From NCBI RefSeq assembly GCF_049860565.1, contig NZ_CP172056.1:3596001-3660000 (forward strand): 64,000 nt of DNA. Direction: 5' to 3'. This document shows, piece after piece, positions 33,451 through 43,600 of this stretch (position 1 is its first letter; every line of letters begins with the position of its first letter). The notes under the pieces were generated by a model. The model was not told the origin of the DNA, did no database searches, and worked only from the letters and a program-made list of their open reading frames with translations. This stretch comes from Desulfitobacterium_A nosdiversum (GTDB lineage Bacteria > Bacillota > Desulfitobacteriia > Desulfitobacteriales > Desulfitobacteriaceae). Made by a program: the position numbers and the translations under genes.

Positions 33451-34780
33451 CTAGGCGTCCCAGGCCGACAATGTCACAACATGGTCACCAGCCTATTTAC
33501 CGGTGACCATCGCCTCGGCATTGTTCCAACCACCGTTGTAGACCCAACCGTAGCCAGCGCCGCACTCACCAACATTGTAGAGTCGAGGAATGGGGTTATC
33601 AAAGGCATCAAGGGTCTGCGCATTGGTGTTACGCTTCGGTCCGCTCTGCGTGTTGTACTGGTTGGGGTACACTGCTATCGCATAGAAGGGACCCTCCAGC
33701 GCCACAAGGGTATCGCCCCTGCGGCCGAACTCGGCATCAACGCCCGTAGTGGCATAGCCATTGTAGGTCGCCAGGGTCTCGGCCAAAACACCAAGTTCGA
33801 TATTAAGCTTGGCGGCGAGATCTTCGATAGTATCGCCCTTGAAGATCCAACCTTTAGCAACCTCGGCGGAATTATCGCTGCTCCAGGTGTAGTTACTGTG
33901 AGCGGTAAACCAGGTGAACATGCGGTCTTGCGCTTTTCCTGAGCAGACCGGGCCTTTCTTTGCCTCGGTATCATCCAAGATGTCCCAATAAGGAAGACGT
34001 GGCCACTCGCAGGCGACACCGTCATAGAAGAACAGGTACTCGCGACGGCCATAGCCGTGCCCATCAGGTCTGTCTTCGGGCATGAAGCGCTTACCATGTT
34101 TGTCGACGAAGAAGAAATGATTTCTGGTCGCGCTGGGGCTGTTCAAAGACATATTTGCTGGAACAAGGTCAGAATCATAGGCACCATGGCCGAAGTTCAG
34201 TCCGGGACAGAGTGCAGCGCCTGATCCTGAGTCAGAGGCGTTCATGTGCCAGAGCCCTGCGCCCACCTTCTGCGCCATGAGGATGCCGTCGCCGGTATTA
34301 TATGGGGTTCCACGGCTGAAAACCGGCCATCCGGGATAAGAATTCTCTATCATCAGCCGGTTGTACTCATAACCGCCTGTGGCTAGGACAACTCCCTTCT
34401 TGGCCTTGATGTTGACCTCGCTGCCGTTCTGAGAAGCGACAACACCAATGACATCACCATCAGCGTTGGTGATGAGTCGCAGGCCCGGGGTCTCAAAGAG
34501 GAACCTGATATTGCTATATTCTAAAGCTGTTGTATGCAGAGAGGCCCAGAGCTGCCCATTGCTGGTAGACTTATTTGAGAAAGCCTGGATGACGGAACCG
34601 CCGGGCAAGGCCTCAAACTCTGGCGAAAAGATTGCTAATTCCGTGACTGACATACCGGTCATGGTGGAGAGGTACTCGTCATTGAGCACATTGGCGCTCT
34701 TGCATAAAGCGGTGAGATACTCATCATCCCAACATCAGACGCCAGCAGGTGTGAAAGATATCACCCGACTTATCGTCCTC
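33451..34780 (-). pseudogene. FAD-dependent flavoprotein (fumarate-reductase-like), truncated and mutated
   Basis: The long open part (33493-34689) encodes the middle and end of a flavocytochrome/urocanate-reductase-type flavoprotein: KKGVVLATGGYEYN, NTGDGILMAQKVGAG, RNHFFFVDKHGKRFMPED, and RLYNVGECGAGYGWVYNGG. The N-terminal Rossmann FAD loop is absent. A frameshift separates DIFHTCWRLM from WDDEYLTALCKS near 34730. The stop after AEAMVTGK is an amber codon where Trp is expected, since the frame continues WAGDHVVTLSAWDA-like to 33451. All three lesions point to decay. Such flavoproteins are numerous in anaerobic respiring Clostridia. Confidence 0.78.
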
Positions 34781-34784
34781 CCCA

Positions 34785-35195
34785 TTAACTATTCAATGCC
34801 ACAACTCCAATTGCAGTCATCATTGCCAGCCCTACGATAATCATACCAACCATAATTATCTTTCTGGAATTGTCGCCACTTAGAATAAACAAATCAGGTT
34901 TTTCTTTACTATAAGCAATCTTAAGCTCAGTTCCAACCGGATATTTTTGGCGATTGGAGCTGCTTTGTTCTCTTGCCTGAATTAATCTTCCATCTGAATG
35001 ATAGTATTCAACAGCCATCGTATACATCGTAATAGTGTTAGGATAATCTGTGTACTCATAATATGCGACCACTTTGGCAGTTGTATTTACCGAATCTCCA
35101 AATAATCTATTTTCCCTTTTCAATGAGAATATTCCAGCGATAAAAGTCAGCAACCCCACTATAAACACAATTGAAAAATCATCCATATTAACCAT
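34785..35195 (-). CDS. DUF3592 membrane protein
   Basis: 136 residues: an N-terminal membrane helix (about 6-24), a central beta-rich domain (TTAKVVAYYEYTDYPNTITM, YPVGTELKIAYSKEKPD), and a C-terminal helix (about 111-133). This is the DUF3592 layout, with a periplasm-like domain between two helices. Function unknown. It begins 11 bases after the lipoprotein gene at 35207, with which it probably forms an operon. Confidence 0.7.
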   Translation of the reverse strand: MVNMDDFSIVFIVGLLTFIAGIFSLKRENRLFGDSVNTTAKVVAYYEYTDYPNTITMYTMAVEYYHSDGRLIQAREQSSSNRQKYPVGTELKIAYSKEKPDLFILSGDNSRKIIMVGMIIVGLAMMTAIGVVALNS

Positions 35196-35206
35196 CGCCC
35201 ATTTCC

Positions 35207-35962
35207 TTAGTTTAACATCTTCAGTTTTTGCTCATACGGATCTTTCATTTCATATACCTTGCCTGTGCTTTTACTGACGAAATACCAGCCAATATTATCT
35301 TGAGATATACTGTCGCCTTGTTTCTTTTCGGTATATACGCGAATAATATAGCAATCTATTCCGTTCGATACTCTGCCATTGTCACGATTGGCATTATAAT
35401 TTCCCTTACCGTCGGGAATCACTTGATCTTCATGGTCAAGCTCATAAATATATTTGTTGTTCTCACTCCCCAAAAGCTTTTTAACTATGGTGATGGCTTC
35501 GTTTGAACTGGACACAGATTTACCCTTACCAGCTTCCGCATTTGTATTTGCATTCACTGTACCTGCGCGCTTAAATTTTGTATCACCGATTTCTATCGTA
35601 TTATCATCCTGAAATATTATCGTTTCCGAACTGCTTTGTTTGTCACTGTCCGTGAGGCTAACCTTTATCGAATCTTTACCGCCATTCTTGCCTTCCGAGG
35701 TCACTTTATATGTAAACTGACTCCGCTCTCCGCTTTCCGTAACAATAGCTTCTCCCTTGCTGTTGAACTCTATAGAACCCCCATCTGTGCTCCATTTCCC
35801 AACAATCAGCTCCTTTGGATTCTTCTTTGTCTCCACTTTCTTGTCAGCCTCCGCTGTCTTCGAATCGGCTGCCGGACTATCCGATCCGCATCCGGTCAAC
35901 GTTACAAAGCATGTTAACAAGAGAATCAAGCACATTAAAACAGTTGATACATATCTTTTCAT
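35207..35962 (-). CDS. Lipoprotein, paralogue of 36497-37408
   Basis: 251 residues with a signal peptide and lipobox LTGC (Cys about 25), so membrane-anchored outside the cell. A domain at about 50-135 (LIVGKWSTDGGSIEFNSKGE, FKRAG) is a lipocalin-like beta segment shared with the lipoprotein at 36497. The C-terminal half (DNIGWYFVSKSTGKVYEMKD) is different. It shares the minus-strand surface-protein block downstream of the large NHL protein. No function known. Confidence 0.72.
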   Translation of the reverse strand: MKRYVSTVLMCLILLLTCFVTLTGCGSDSPAADSKTAEADKKVETKKNPKELIVGKWSTDGGSIEFNSKGEAIVTESGERSQFTYKVTSEGKNGGKDSIKVSLTDSDKQSSSETIIFQDDNTIEIGDTKFKRAGTVNANTNAEAGKGKSVSSSNEAITIVKKLLGSENNKYIYELDHEDQVIPDGKGNYNANRDNGRVSNGIDCYIIRVYTEKKQGDSISQDNIGWYFVSKSTGKVYEMKDPYEQKLKMLN

Positions 35963-36050
35963 AAACCAATCTCCTAGTCTTCAAAATATCTTTATTTGCT
36001 ATGCTGCTAGCAGGCACAATTAGTCACACTTCATCTGTGCATACAGCGAG

Positions 36051-36155
36051 TTAAGTTTGCAGTATATAACCTTGAGCAATGCGTTCCGTCAGCTTTTGAC
36101 AAAATGCCACATCCTCCTGAAGCTCTATGTTGCAGTTTTCAGAGTTCATTTCCAT
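36051..36155 (-). CDS. Possible small protein
   Basis: 34 codons from ATG 36155 with AAAGAGG 2-3 nt upstream: MEMNSENCNIELQEDVAFCQ ... ERIAQGYILQT. No membrane helix and no known family. It lies in the gap between two surface-protein genes on the same strand. The only support is the ribosome site and the spacing. Confidence 0.35.
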   Translation of the reverse strand: MEMNSENCNIELQEDVAFCQKLTERIAQGYILQT

Positions 36156-36193
36156 ACCTCTTTGACTATATTTTTATCTGATTCCATCCATTA

Positions 36194-36436
36194 TTATTTC
36201 GTGTTAGAGCTGTTGGAGGTCTTGGAACCAAAATAAGTCATCAGATATTTCACTGCAGTCACTATACCCACAATTGGACCTGCAACTAAAAAGATCACCC
36301 CAAAAACTACAATTATAATGACAAACCCAAGTTCATCACCTATTGAAGTAGGAATAATATTTTTAACAAAATTCCAGGTTGCCTTGGCTCCAAGAGCTAA
36401 AAGAATAATATAAATAGGAAACAATACCATTAACAT
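36194..36436 (-). CDS. Small two-helix membrane protein
   Basis: 80 residues with two long hydrophobic helices (about 3-20 and 37-60) and a polar C-terminal tail rich in Ser, Thr and Asn. Ribosome site AGGAGGA upstream of ATG 36436. No family recognised. Placed between two lipoprotein genes of the surface block. Confidence 0.6.
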   Translation of the reverse strand: MLMVLFPIYIILLALGAKATWNFVKNIIPTSIGDELGFVIIIVVFGVIFLVAGPIVGIVTAVKYLMTYFGSKTSNSSNTK

Positions 36437-36496
36437 CCGAACTATTCCTCCTTTCTTTAATTTTTCCGTATTTCATGTCTATCCCAAAAACATGAA

Positions 36497-37408
36497 CTAT
36501 TTAATGGCAATCGTATCCGCTATGCTTTCGAATTCCTTAACAGCGGCGTCAAATCCCTTTTCACCGGCCCAAACCTGGGTGACAAGAAGATACCCGCTCA
36601 CTGCTGTGACCTCCATTTTGACCTTAAAGTAACCGGAACTGGTCCTGCAGTTGAACAGCGCCTCCCGCGTCACAGCTCCACTACTCGAGGTAGCGTTACT
36701 ATCCGTATAATTCGTTATTTCATCGTTTGCATTGTTTTCCAGATTGTCTATATAGCTGTAAATAAAATCCTTGGTCGCACCCGCGTAGTCGAGGCCTTTA
36801 TTAAGTGAATCCTGCAGGTATTTTTTTTCGCAGCGGATGAAATAGGTTGCATTCGTTGCGCTGACCAGCTGAACAGTATTGTTATTCGTCGGGGTTATTT
36901 TCCACGCGGCGGGATATTGGAAAGTTGCATAATAACCGGAATCATCAAAGGTTTTTGAATTATTGCCGTTATTGGATTTAGCTGTATTTGAATTGCTTGT
37001 ATTGCCTGAATTGCTCGCACTGCTTGAATTTGCGCGTTTAAAGGTTGAGTCTCCCAGGGCCATCGTATCTTTGTCTTTAAAAACAGCGGTTTCCGTGCTG
37101 CTGCTTTTGTCGCTGTCCGTTAAGGTTACCTTCATTGAATCCGAACTTCCGTCAATGGTCGTTAGTTTATATGTAAACTTTTTTGTTTCTCCGTTTTCCG
37201 TAGCCGTCGCTTCCCCGTTTTTGTTAAATTCAAGGGTATCCCCTGACAAGGTCCATTTTCCAATAATCAAATCCTTCGGTGAATTCGAATCTGTCGTTTG
37301 CGTTGTTGTGGTATTTTCACTGCCACAGCCGCAGAGCGCAACCGCGAGGGTCAGTATCACGATAAGGCTCATCGTCATAAACTTAGTCATCCTACTCAAT
37401 TTTTTCAT
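36497..37408 (-). CDS. Lipoprotein with lipocalin-like domain
   Basis: 303 residues; lipobox ALCGC with Cys about 27. The domain LIIGKWTLSGDTLEFNKNGE to LGDSTFKRA is shared with the 35207 lipoprotein, followed by a low-complexity Ser/Asn linker and a PsbP-like C-terminal domain (YATFQYPAAWKITPTNNN, GLDYAGATKDFIYSYIDNLE). Exposed at the cell surface. GGAGGAAG ribosome site. Function unknown. Confidence 0.75.
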   Translation of the reverse strand: MKKLSRMTKFMTMSLIVILTLAVALCGCGSENTTTTQTTDSNSPKDLIIGKWTLSGDTLEFNKNGEATATENGETKKFTYKLTTIDGSSDSMKVTLTDSDKSSSTETAVFKDKDTMALGDSTFKRANSSSASNSGNTSNSNTAKSNNGNNSKTFDDSGYYATFQYPAAWKITPTNNNTVQLVSATNATYFIRCEKKYLQDSLNKGLDYAGATKDFIYSYIDNLENNANDEITNYTDSNATSSSGAVTREALFNCRTSSGYFKVKMEVTAVSGYLLVTQVWAGEKGFDAAVKEFESIADTIAIK

Positions 37409-37493
37409 TTTCTTCCTCCTTAATTTTTCTGCCCGGCTTCTGATATTTCAGAGAAGCAATTCATCTATTTTTTATGCTCCTGTCACCGTAATG

Positions 37494-38408
37494 TTATTCC
37501 GTAATTTTGACCGTATATTCAACCGTATTGACGGTTGCTTTCTCAGTTTCCCAACCGCGATAATACTTGAAGGTGATTTTTGTCGTACCGGCTTTCAACC
37601 CTTTAAAATTCCACGTATGTTCGCTGCCGGCACCGACACGGCCGGGTACACCGCTGGCTGCACTGCTATCCGAATCTGCGGTATTCTGCGAGTCAAACTT
37701 GATCAAATCCGTATTCCCGATCACATAGTGCCAGCTGTACCCGGTGGTCGTATTTTCGTCCAGGGTTATGGCAACCGTTTTTCCTGCGCTTGTCGTGAGT
37801 GTCAAACTGGAATTATCAGTTGCGCTTGTTTTTGCTGTCGCGTTCTTCGTTAATTCAGTGCTCATTTTGGTGACGATATCTTTAAAACTCTCTTTTTCGT
37901 TTTCCGGATAGGATATGATGAACCCACATACCTGATCGCCGACAGTACAGCCGATTTCATCAAAAATGATGGGGTTTTCATCACCGCCGCTATATTCAAT
38001 TTGATACGTTTTATCGTCGGCAGACTCACTGACGATATGACTAACTCTTTTTTTAGCCGCTGCCAAAAGCTTAGCACCGTTATCATTGCTCACATTGTTT
38101 GCACCCCAGATCTTCAGGGTATATCGTTTATCCTCGTTCTTCATCGTGATCCCATCGCCGTTGTCGCTTTCCGTTTTTACGGTATAGATATCCGGATAGG
38201 ACAGAGAAAAACCAAACCGGGCATTGGTATACGTCAAATAGGTCACGGATGGACTGTTTAATTTACTTTGCTCCGTTGTCTGAGAAGACGTGTTAGCTGT
38301 CTTATTGGCCTCCGTATTTGCTGCATTTTTACTGTTGCCGCAGCCGATCAGGGAAAAGACCAGTATGAGTACAATAATGCTGACCGGCATTCTTAGCATC
38401 CTTTTCAT
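37494..38408 (-). CDS. Lipoprotein with C-terminal chagasin-like (inhibitor I42) domain
   Basis: 304 residues; lipobox SLIGC with Cys about 23. Residues about 55-190 form a PsbP-like segment (YTNARFGFSLSYPDIYTV). The last ~100 residues match chagasin-type cysteine-protease inhibitors: LDENTTTGYSWHYV, then GAGSEHTWNFKGLKAGTTKI and FKYYRGWE, which are the three loops that enter a protease active site. It may protect surface proteins from cysteine proteases. First of a run of lipoprotein genes after the wall-anchored protein. Confidence 0.78.
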   Translation of the reverse strand: MKRMLRMPVSIIVLILVFSLIGCGNSKNAANTEANKTANTSSQTTEQSKLNSPSVTYLTYTNARFGFSLSYPDIYTVKTESDNGDGITMKNEDKRYTLKIWGANNVSNDNGAKLLAAAKKRVSHIVSESADDKTYQIEYSGGDENPIIFDEIGCTVGDQVCGFIISYPENEKESFKDIVTKMSTELTKNATAKTSATDNSSLTLTTSAGKTVAITLDENTTTGYSWHYVIGNTDLIKFDSQNTADSDSSAASGVPGRVGAGSEHTWNFKGLKAGTTKITFKYYRGWETEKATVNTVEYTVKITE

Positions 38409-38436
38409 TATCTTCGCTTCACCGCTTTCTGCTCTT

Positions 38437-40665
38437 TTACCGTTTCATCAACTCAGAGATCTGCTGTTGGACATTTTGACTTACAGCACCTTCTCCGCCA
38501 AGTATGGTTGCTCCCGGCAGTTTTCTATTTTTCAAGTATGCGGTTTCATTATCTGATAGCGTTTTGTCTACCAGAATAATCACGGCATTGTAATTTGCCG
38601 CATAGACACTTCCTGCCAGGGCATCCGGGAAGTCGTTGCCGGTGGCGATACAGACATTTTGCCCGGCTAAGTCGAAGTACTTGGCTGCCGCCAGTGAGGT
38701 TTCATAGCGATCGGCTCCTCCGATCCTTACAATATTCGTTTGCGCTAAACCTGTTATCTGGGCTGTCTGGTTTTCGACGGTCGTACTTATGACCCCTTGC
38801 GAGCCGATAATGAATACTTTCGCCGGGTTGATTGCGGCAATTTCTTGCTTGACCGCGTCACTGAGTCCATCTTTTTGAACCAATAAGATGGGACTCTCCA
38901 TTACTGCCGCACTGCTGCTAATAGATAAAGCATCAGGATAGTTTTCTCCGCTGACCAGGACGATTGGTGTTCCTGTTTTGATAGCCAATTGGCCGGCTAT
39001 TTTAACAGAAGTTTCATAACGGTCCGCTCCACCCAGTCTGGCTATATGGTTGAAACCGCTTGCTGTTACTTTGGCTTCCACAGCACTGCTGACGGCACCG
39101 GTACCTCCCAGGATATAAACGGTTCCTGCTGAATCCATATTTGATTTCATGTAGTCCAATACTTTTTCCTGACCGTCATTCGTGCTGTCAACAAGCAGGA
39201 TTGGCGCATTCAGCTTATAAGCCAGGACACTTCCGGCTAAGGCATCCGGATAACTATCCGCTGTGGCTAAGATGACATTAGCAACTTTGCCTGTGTAGCC
39301 GGCTTTGGCTATTTCCAGCGCCGTATCAATCCGGGTCAGACCGGAGAGTCTTTTTACTCCTGTAATTGCTTGATTCATCTTGAAGTCCCATTTTACGATA
39401 TCTTTTTCTACAGAGATTGTCGGACTCTTATATTGTTCATAACCGTCTTTTGCTGCCACAATATAGTAGTCGGATACGGGAAATACCATGAAGCCATACG
39501 AACCGCTGACATCACTGACTTGGGGATTTTTATTATTATTGGGCTTGAATCCGTCTATACCTGGAAGATCAACTACTGTGTCCGGGGTTTTGCCTGCTGC
39601 TTTATTCCGCTCGGTATTGGCGTAATACAAGGTTACATTTACTCCCTGCAGGGCTTTTCCTGTGGCTGCCTCAGTAATGATGCCATAGGGGTCAATTAAC
39701 GAGATTGTAAGGCTCACATTGCCGCTGCTGTCGGTTTTAATGTCTATGGTTCCGATCGTAATGGTCTGCCCGTTGCCTAAATCGTAAGTCATTTTGAATA
39801 CGTTATCTGTTCCTTTGGCCAGGTTTGGTACTTGGATTGTTCCGTCACTAGATATTGTTATGGGAGAACCGGCTGCTGTTGTAATCGTCAATTTGGAGAT
39901 ATCACTGAACTGGCTGGTGCTGCCGTCAGATTGTTTAAAGATTGCCAGCTGCGCTGCCGGTATGGAAACCGTTTCATTGCCGCTGCTGTCCGTGGTTACA
40001 GTTGCCGTGATATTGGAAACATTCGCACCCGTAGCACCGTTTATGACACTGCCGGTAACGGTAGTTCCTCCGCTTGCTGCGCTTCCGCCGCCCGATGAAC
40101 CTCCTCTGCTCCCTCCGTTATTAGGTACCGCTTCAAACACCGCCGATACAGTGACGTTAGCCGCCGGCATGGTGAAGCCCGTTCCGCTGATTGGGTGATC
40201 CGTTGTTCCGTCATTATACTTCAAGCTTCCCGCTTGCAGCCGCATCCCTGCGTTTGGCGTTATGGTCAGGCTGATTGCCGAACCGGATGTTGCGCTGGTC
40301 GGGCTGGCTGTGATCGTGCCTCCGGTCAGCGGGCTTGAAGTAACGGTGTATGTTGTGGTTGTGGCAACCGTCACGCCCGGAACCGTAAGGAACCATGTCT
40401 CTACTGCGTTCGTTGTATCCTTCGCTGAATAGTAAGAGATTTTGACACCGCTTACGCCGTTCTGTATCGCCCACACCGACGCGACGCTGTCCCCTGCGGA
40501 CAGATTGTGCCCCGTCGCCGTCAACCCGGTGCTCATGCCCGGCTGTGCCTGTGTGACCGCCACGTCGATACTGACGCCAGCAAAGACGCCGCTGGTATGA
40601 TACATAATTTTGCCGGGATCAAGAACACTGCCGCGGTAAACCGACGTTCCTGACATATAGAGCAC
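38437..40665 (-). CDS. Cell-wall-anchored surface protein, C-terminal part (Big-like domains plus three CWB2 repeats)
   Basis: 742 codons. After Ig/Big-like repeats (TYTVTSSPLTGGTITASPTS), a Gly/Ser-rich linker and a carboxypeptidase-regulatory-like segment, three cell-wall-binding type 2 repeats follow from about residue 440: RLSGLTRIDTALEIAKAGY, ARLGGADRYETSVKIAGQL and VRIGGADRYETSLAAAKYF. CWB2 modules bind anionic wall polymers. The ORF begins at a GTG without a ribosome site and overlaps the 40533-43790 frame, whose end is off-family. I read both as one gene of about 1,800 residues broken by a frameshift near 40660. Confidence 0.8.
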   Translation of the reverse strand: MLYMSGTSVYRGSVLDPGKIMYHTSGVFAGVSIDVAVTQAQPGMSTGLTATGHNLSAGDSVASVWAIQNGVSGVKISYYSAKDTTNAVETWFLTVPGVTVATTTTYTVTSSPLTGGTITASPTSATSGSAISLTITPNAGMRLQAGSLKYNDGTTDHPISGTGFTMPAANVTVSAVFEAVPNNGGSRGGSSGGGSAASGGTTVTGSVINGATGANVSNITATVTTDSSGNETVSIPAAQLAIFKQSDGSTSQFSDISKLTITTAAGSPITISSDGTIQVPNLAKGTDNVFKMTYDLGNGQTITIGTIDIKTDSSGNVSLTISLIDPYGIITEAATGKALQGVNVTLYYANTERNKAAGKTPDTVVDLPGIDGFKPNNNKNPQVSDVSGSYGFMVFPVSDYYIVAAKDGYEQYKSPTISVEKDIVKWDFKMNQAITGVKRLSGLTRIDTALEIAKAGYTGKVANVILATADSYPDALAGSVLAYKLNAPILLVDSTNDGQEKVLDYMKSNMDSAGTVYILGGTGAVSSAVEAKVTASGFNHIARLGGADRYETSVKIAGQLAIKTGTPIVLVSGENYPDALSISSSAAVMESPILLVQKDGLSDAVKQEIAAINPAKVFIIGSQGVISTTVENQTAQITGLAQTNIVRIGGADRYETSLAAAKYFDLAGQNVCIATGNDFPDALAGSVYAANYNAVIILVDKTLSDNETAYLKNRKLPGATILGGEGAVSQNVQQQISELMKR

Positions 40666-43600
40666 AGCACCTTGACGTCCGATGGAATCTCAAGCGTCAG
40701 GGCGGCGCCACTCGTTGTAGTGACCATCGCCGTGCCCGTGACCGTCACCGTGCTGCCGCTTACGTCGGCTATGAGCCCGCTGACAGCGTTGATGTCTGCC
40801 GCCAGGGACGCTATGGCTCTGTCCTGCCGCGTGATGGTGAGGGTATATACCTTTGTGGTGCCGTTTTCAGCGGTTACTTGAACGTAAGCGGCGTTCGGGC
40901 CTACGGAAAGCACCATGGTCTTGTCGATGATCTCGTTTAGGCAGGCGGCATCGCTGTACAGCTTCCAGCTTGCGTTTGCGCTCACGGAAAGAGCGATCGC
41001 TTGGCTGGTTACGCCGTTTGCCACCGTTGCCGTAATTGCCGCCCCGCTAATGGAAGCTCCGCCGGGCGTGGCGACGCCGGTCACGTCCTTCGCATCGCTT
41101 GGCGGTGAAATGCTGCTGTCCGTCACGTTGACTGTAATTATCCGATCGTATTTGGTGTCGCCAAAAGCAACATCCCCGCCGGAAAAGCCGATGGAAACCG
41201 TAGCCGTGCCTGTGCTTATGCCGGTAACGGTAATGCTGCCGTCTGCGGTCAGATCTGCGGGCGTGGCAGGTGTCACAGAAATCGCGCCGCCGGTTGTCGT
41301 TACGGTCGCTTTTCCTGCAAGCACGTTTGGATTGCCGCCGCTTTGTCCAAGTTTTACCTGAATGGTGGCGGTGTTGGTTCCGCCCAGGTCAAGGCTAATG
41401 AGGTTTATGCTGATCACGGCAGGTGCCGTACCGGATGGAGCTGAATTCACTACTACTGTTGCCACATTGGAATTGACCGGAGTTGCGCCTGCGGCTCTTA
41501 CCTCGCAGTAGTAATAATAGCTTCCTGCTGTGAGGGTGGTGGGAATGGTAAAGGTATTTGCCGTTACGCCTGTGGTAACCGGATTTGTATGGCTCGTATC
41601 ATCACAGGAGAACCACTCATAAGCCGGCGTACCGCTTGGGGACACCGCCGCCGCAACCGTCAGGCTTCCGCTGATACTGCTTTCGGTGACGTTGGTCAAA
41701 GCAGCTGGCTGTGTGGCGATGGTAATGGCTGGTGCCACGGGAGCCGGATTGACCGTCAAAGTCGCGGCATTACTAGTTATATTCCCCGCCCCATTGCTCA
41801 CATAACAGGTGTAGCTTCCTGCATCCGATGCCTGGGCATTCGTGATTGTCAAAGTGCTGGAAGCAGCTCCGATAATATCAACCCCATCATTTTTCCATTG
41901 ATAGGAAAGAGGTGCCGTGCCGGATGCCGTGACTGTGAAGGTAGCCGTCTGTCCTGCCGTTACAGTCTGGTCGCTTGGATGGGTGGTAATGCTTGGAGCC
42001 TCAGGTGCTGCATCGCTGGTTGTCACTTGAATCCGGTGGTTATCGGTATCAGCGACATATACTTTCCCCCAGCTGTCTGCAGCCATGCCGCACGGCCTGT
42101 TAAACTGGCCGTCGCCGTTTCCTCCGCTCCCCCACTTTGTAACAAAAGTGCCGGCTGAATCGAATTTTTGTACCCGATGGTTATAGGTATCGGCGACATA
42201 TATATTCCCCCCGCTGTCCACAGCGATGCCGACCGGAGTGTCAAACTGACCGTCGCCGCTTCCGCCGCTCCCCCACTTTGTAACAAATGCGCCGGTAGAA
42301 TCCAATTTTTGTATCCGGTGATTATAGGTATCGGCGACATATATATTCCCCAGGCTGTCCACAGCTACGCCAAACGGCATGCCAAACTGGCCGTCGCCGC
42401 TTCCGACGACTCCCCAGCTTGCAACGAAGCCACCGGCCGGACTGAATTTTTGTATCCGGCTGTTACCGGCATCGGCGACATATATATTCCCCCCGCTGTC
42501 CACAGCTATGCCGGCCGGAGAGTTAAACTGACCGGCGCCGCTTCCGTTGCTCCCCCACTTTGTAACAAAAGCGCCGGCTGAATCGAATTTTTGTATCCGA
42601 AAGTTAAAGGTATCGACGACATATATATTTCCCCCGCTGTCCACAGCAATGCCGGCCGGAGAGTTAAACTGACCGGAGCCGCCTCCGTTGCTCCCCCACT
42701 TGGTAACAAAGGCGCCGGCTGAATCGAATTTTTGTATCCGATGGTTATTGGTATCGGCGACATATATATTCCCCCCGCTGTCCACAGCTACGCCGAATGG
42801 AGAATTAAACTGGCCGTCGCCGCTTCCGGTGGTTTGCCAGCTTGCCAGAAAAGCTCCCGTGGAATTGAATTTCTGTATCCGGTTATTACCACAGTCGGCG
42901 ACATATACGTTCCCTGCGCTGTCCACAGCGATGCTGACCGGAGTGTTAAACTTGCCGTCACCGCTTCCGGTGGTCCCCCATTGTGTAAGGTAAGTTCCTG
43001 TCGAACTGAATTTTTGAATCAGATTGTTAGGGAGGGCATCGGCGACATATACGTTCCCCGTGCTGTCCACAGCTATGCCGGACGGATTGCTAAACTGACC
43101 GTTCCCGTTTCCGGCAGTCCCCCACTGTGTAACGTATGTACCCGTGGAACTGAATTTTTGAACCCGGCGATTAGAGGAATCGGTAACATATACGTTCCCC
43201 GTGCTGTCCACTGCTACGCCAGAAGGCGCTGAAAACTGGCCGTCGCCGCTTCCGGTGGTTCCCCATTGTGTAAGGTAAGCACCTGTAATACGGAATTTTT
43301 GAATCCGGTTGTTAGCGGTATCGGCGACATATACATTCCCCTCGCTGTCCACAGCTACGCCAGAAGGTGCTGAAAGCCAGCCGTCGCCGCTTCCGTATGC
43401 CCCCCATCGTGTAAGGTAAGTGCCTGTCGAACTGAATATTTGAATCCGGTTGTTAGAGGTATCGGCAACATATACGTTGCCCGTGCTGTCCACAGCTATG
43501 CCGGACGGATTGCTGAACTGGCCCTGACCGCTGCCGGCGGTCCCCCATGTCGCAAGAAGAGTGCCTGTAGAATTGAATTTTTGAATCCGGTTGTTAGAGG

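Noticed and set aside
41589..42158. 189-residue plus-strand ORF
   Set aside because: Antisense of Ig-like and NHL coding sequence; Cys- and Arg-rich composition typical of a shadow frame.
39794..42993. Several 85-189 residue ORFs opposite the NHL surface-protein gene
   Set aside because: They are antisense frames of the repetitive GC-rich coding sequence and repeat with the same 141-base period as the NHL units.
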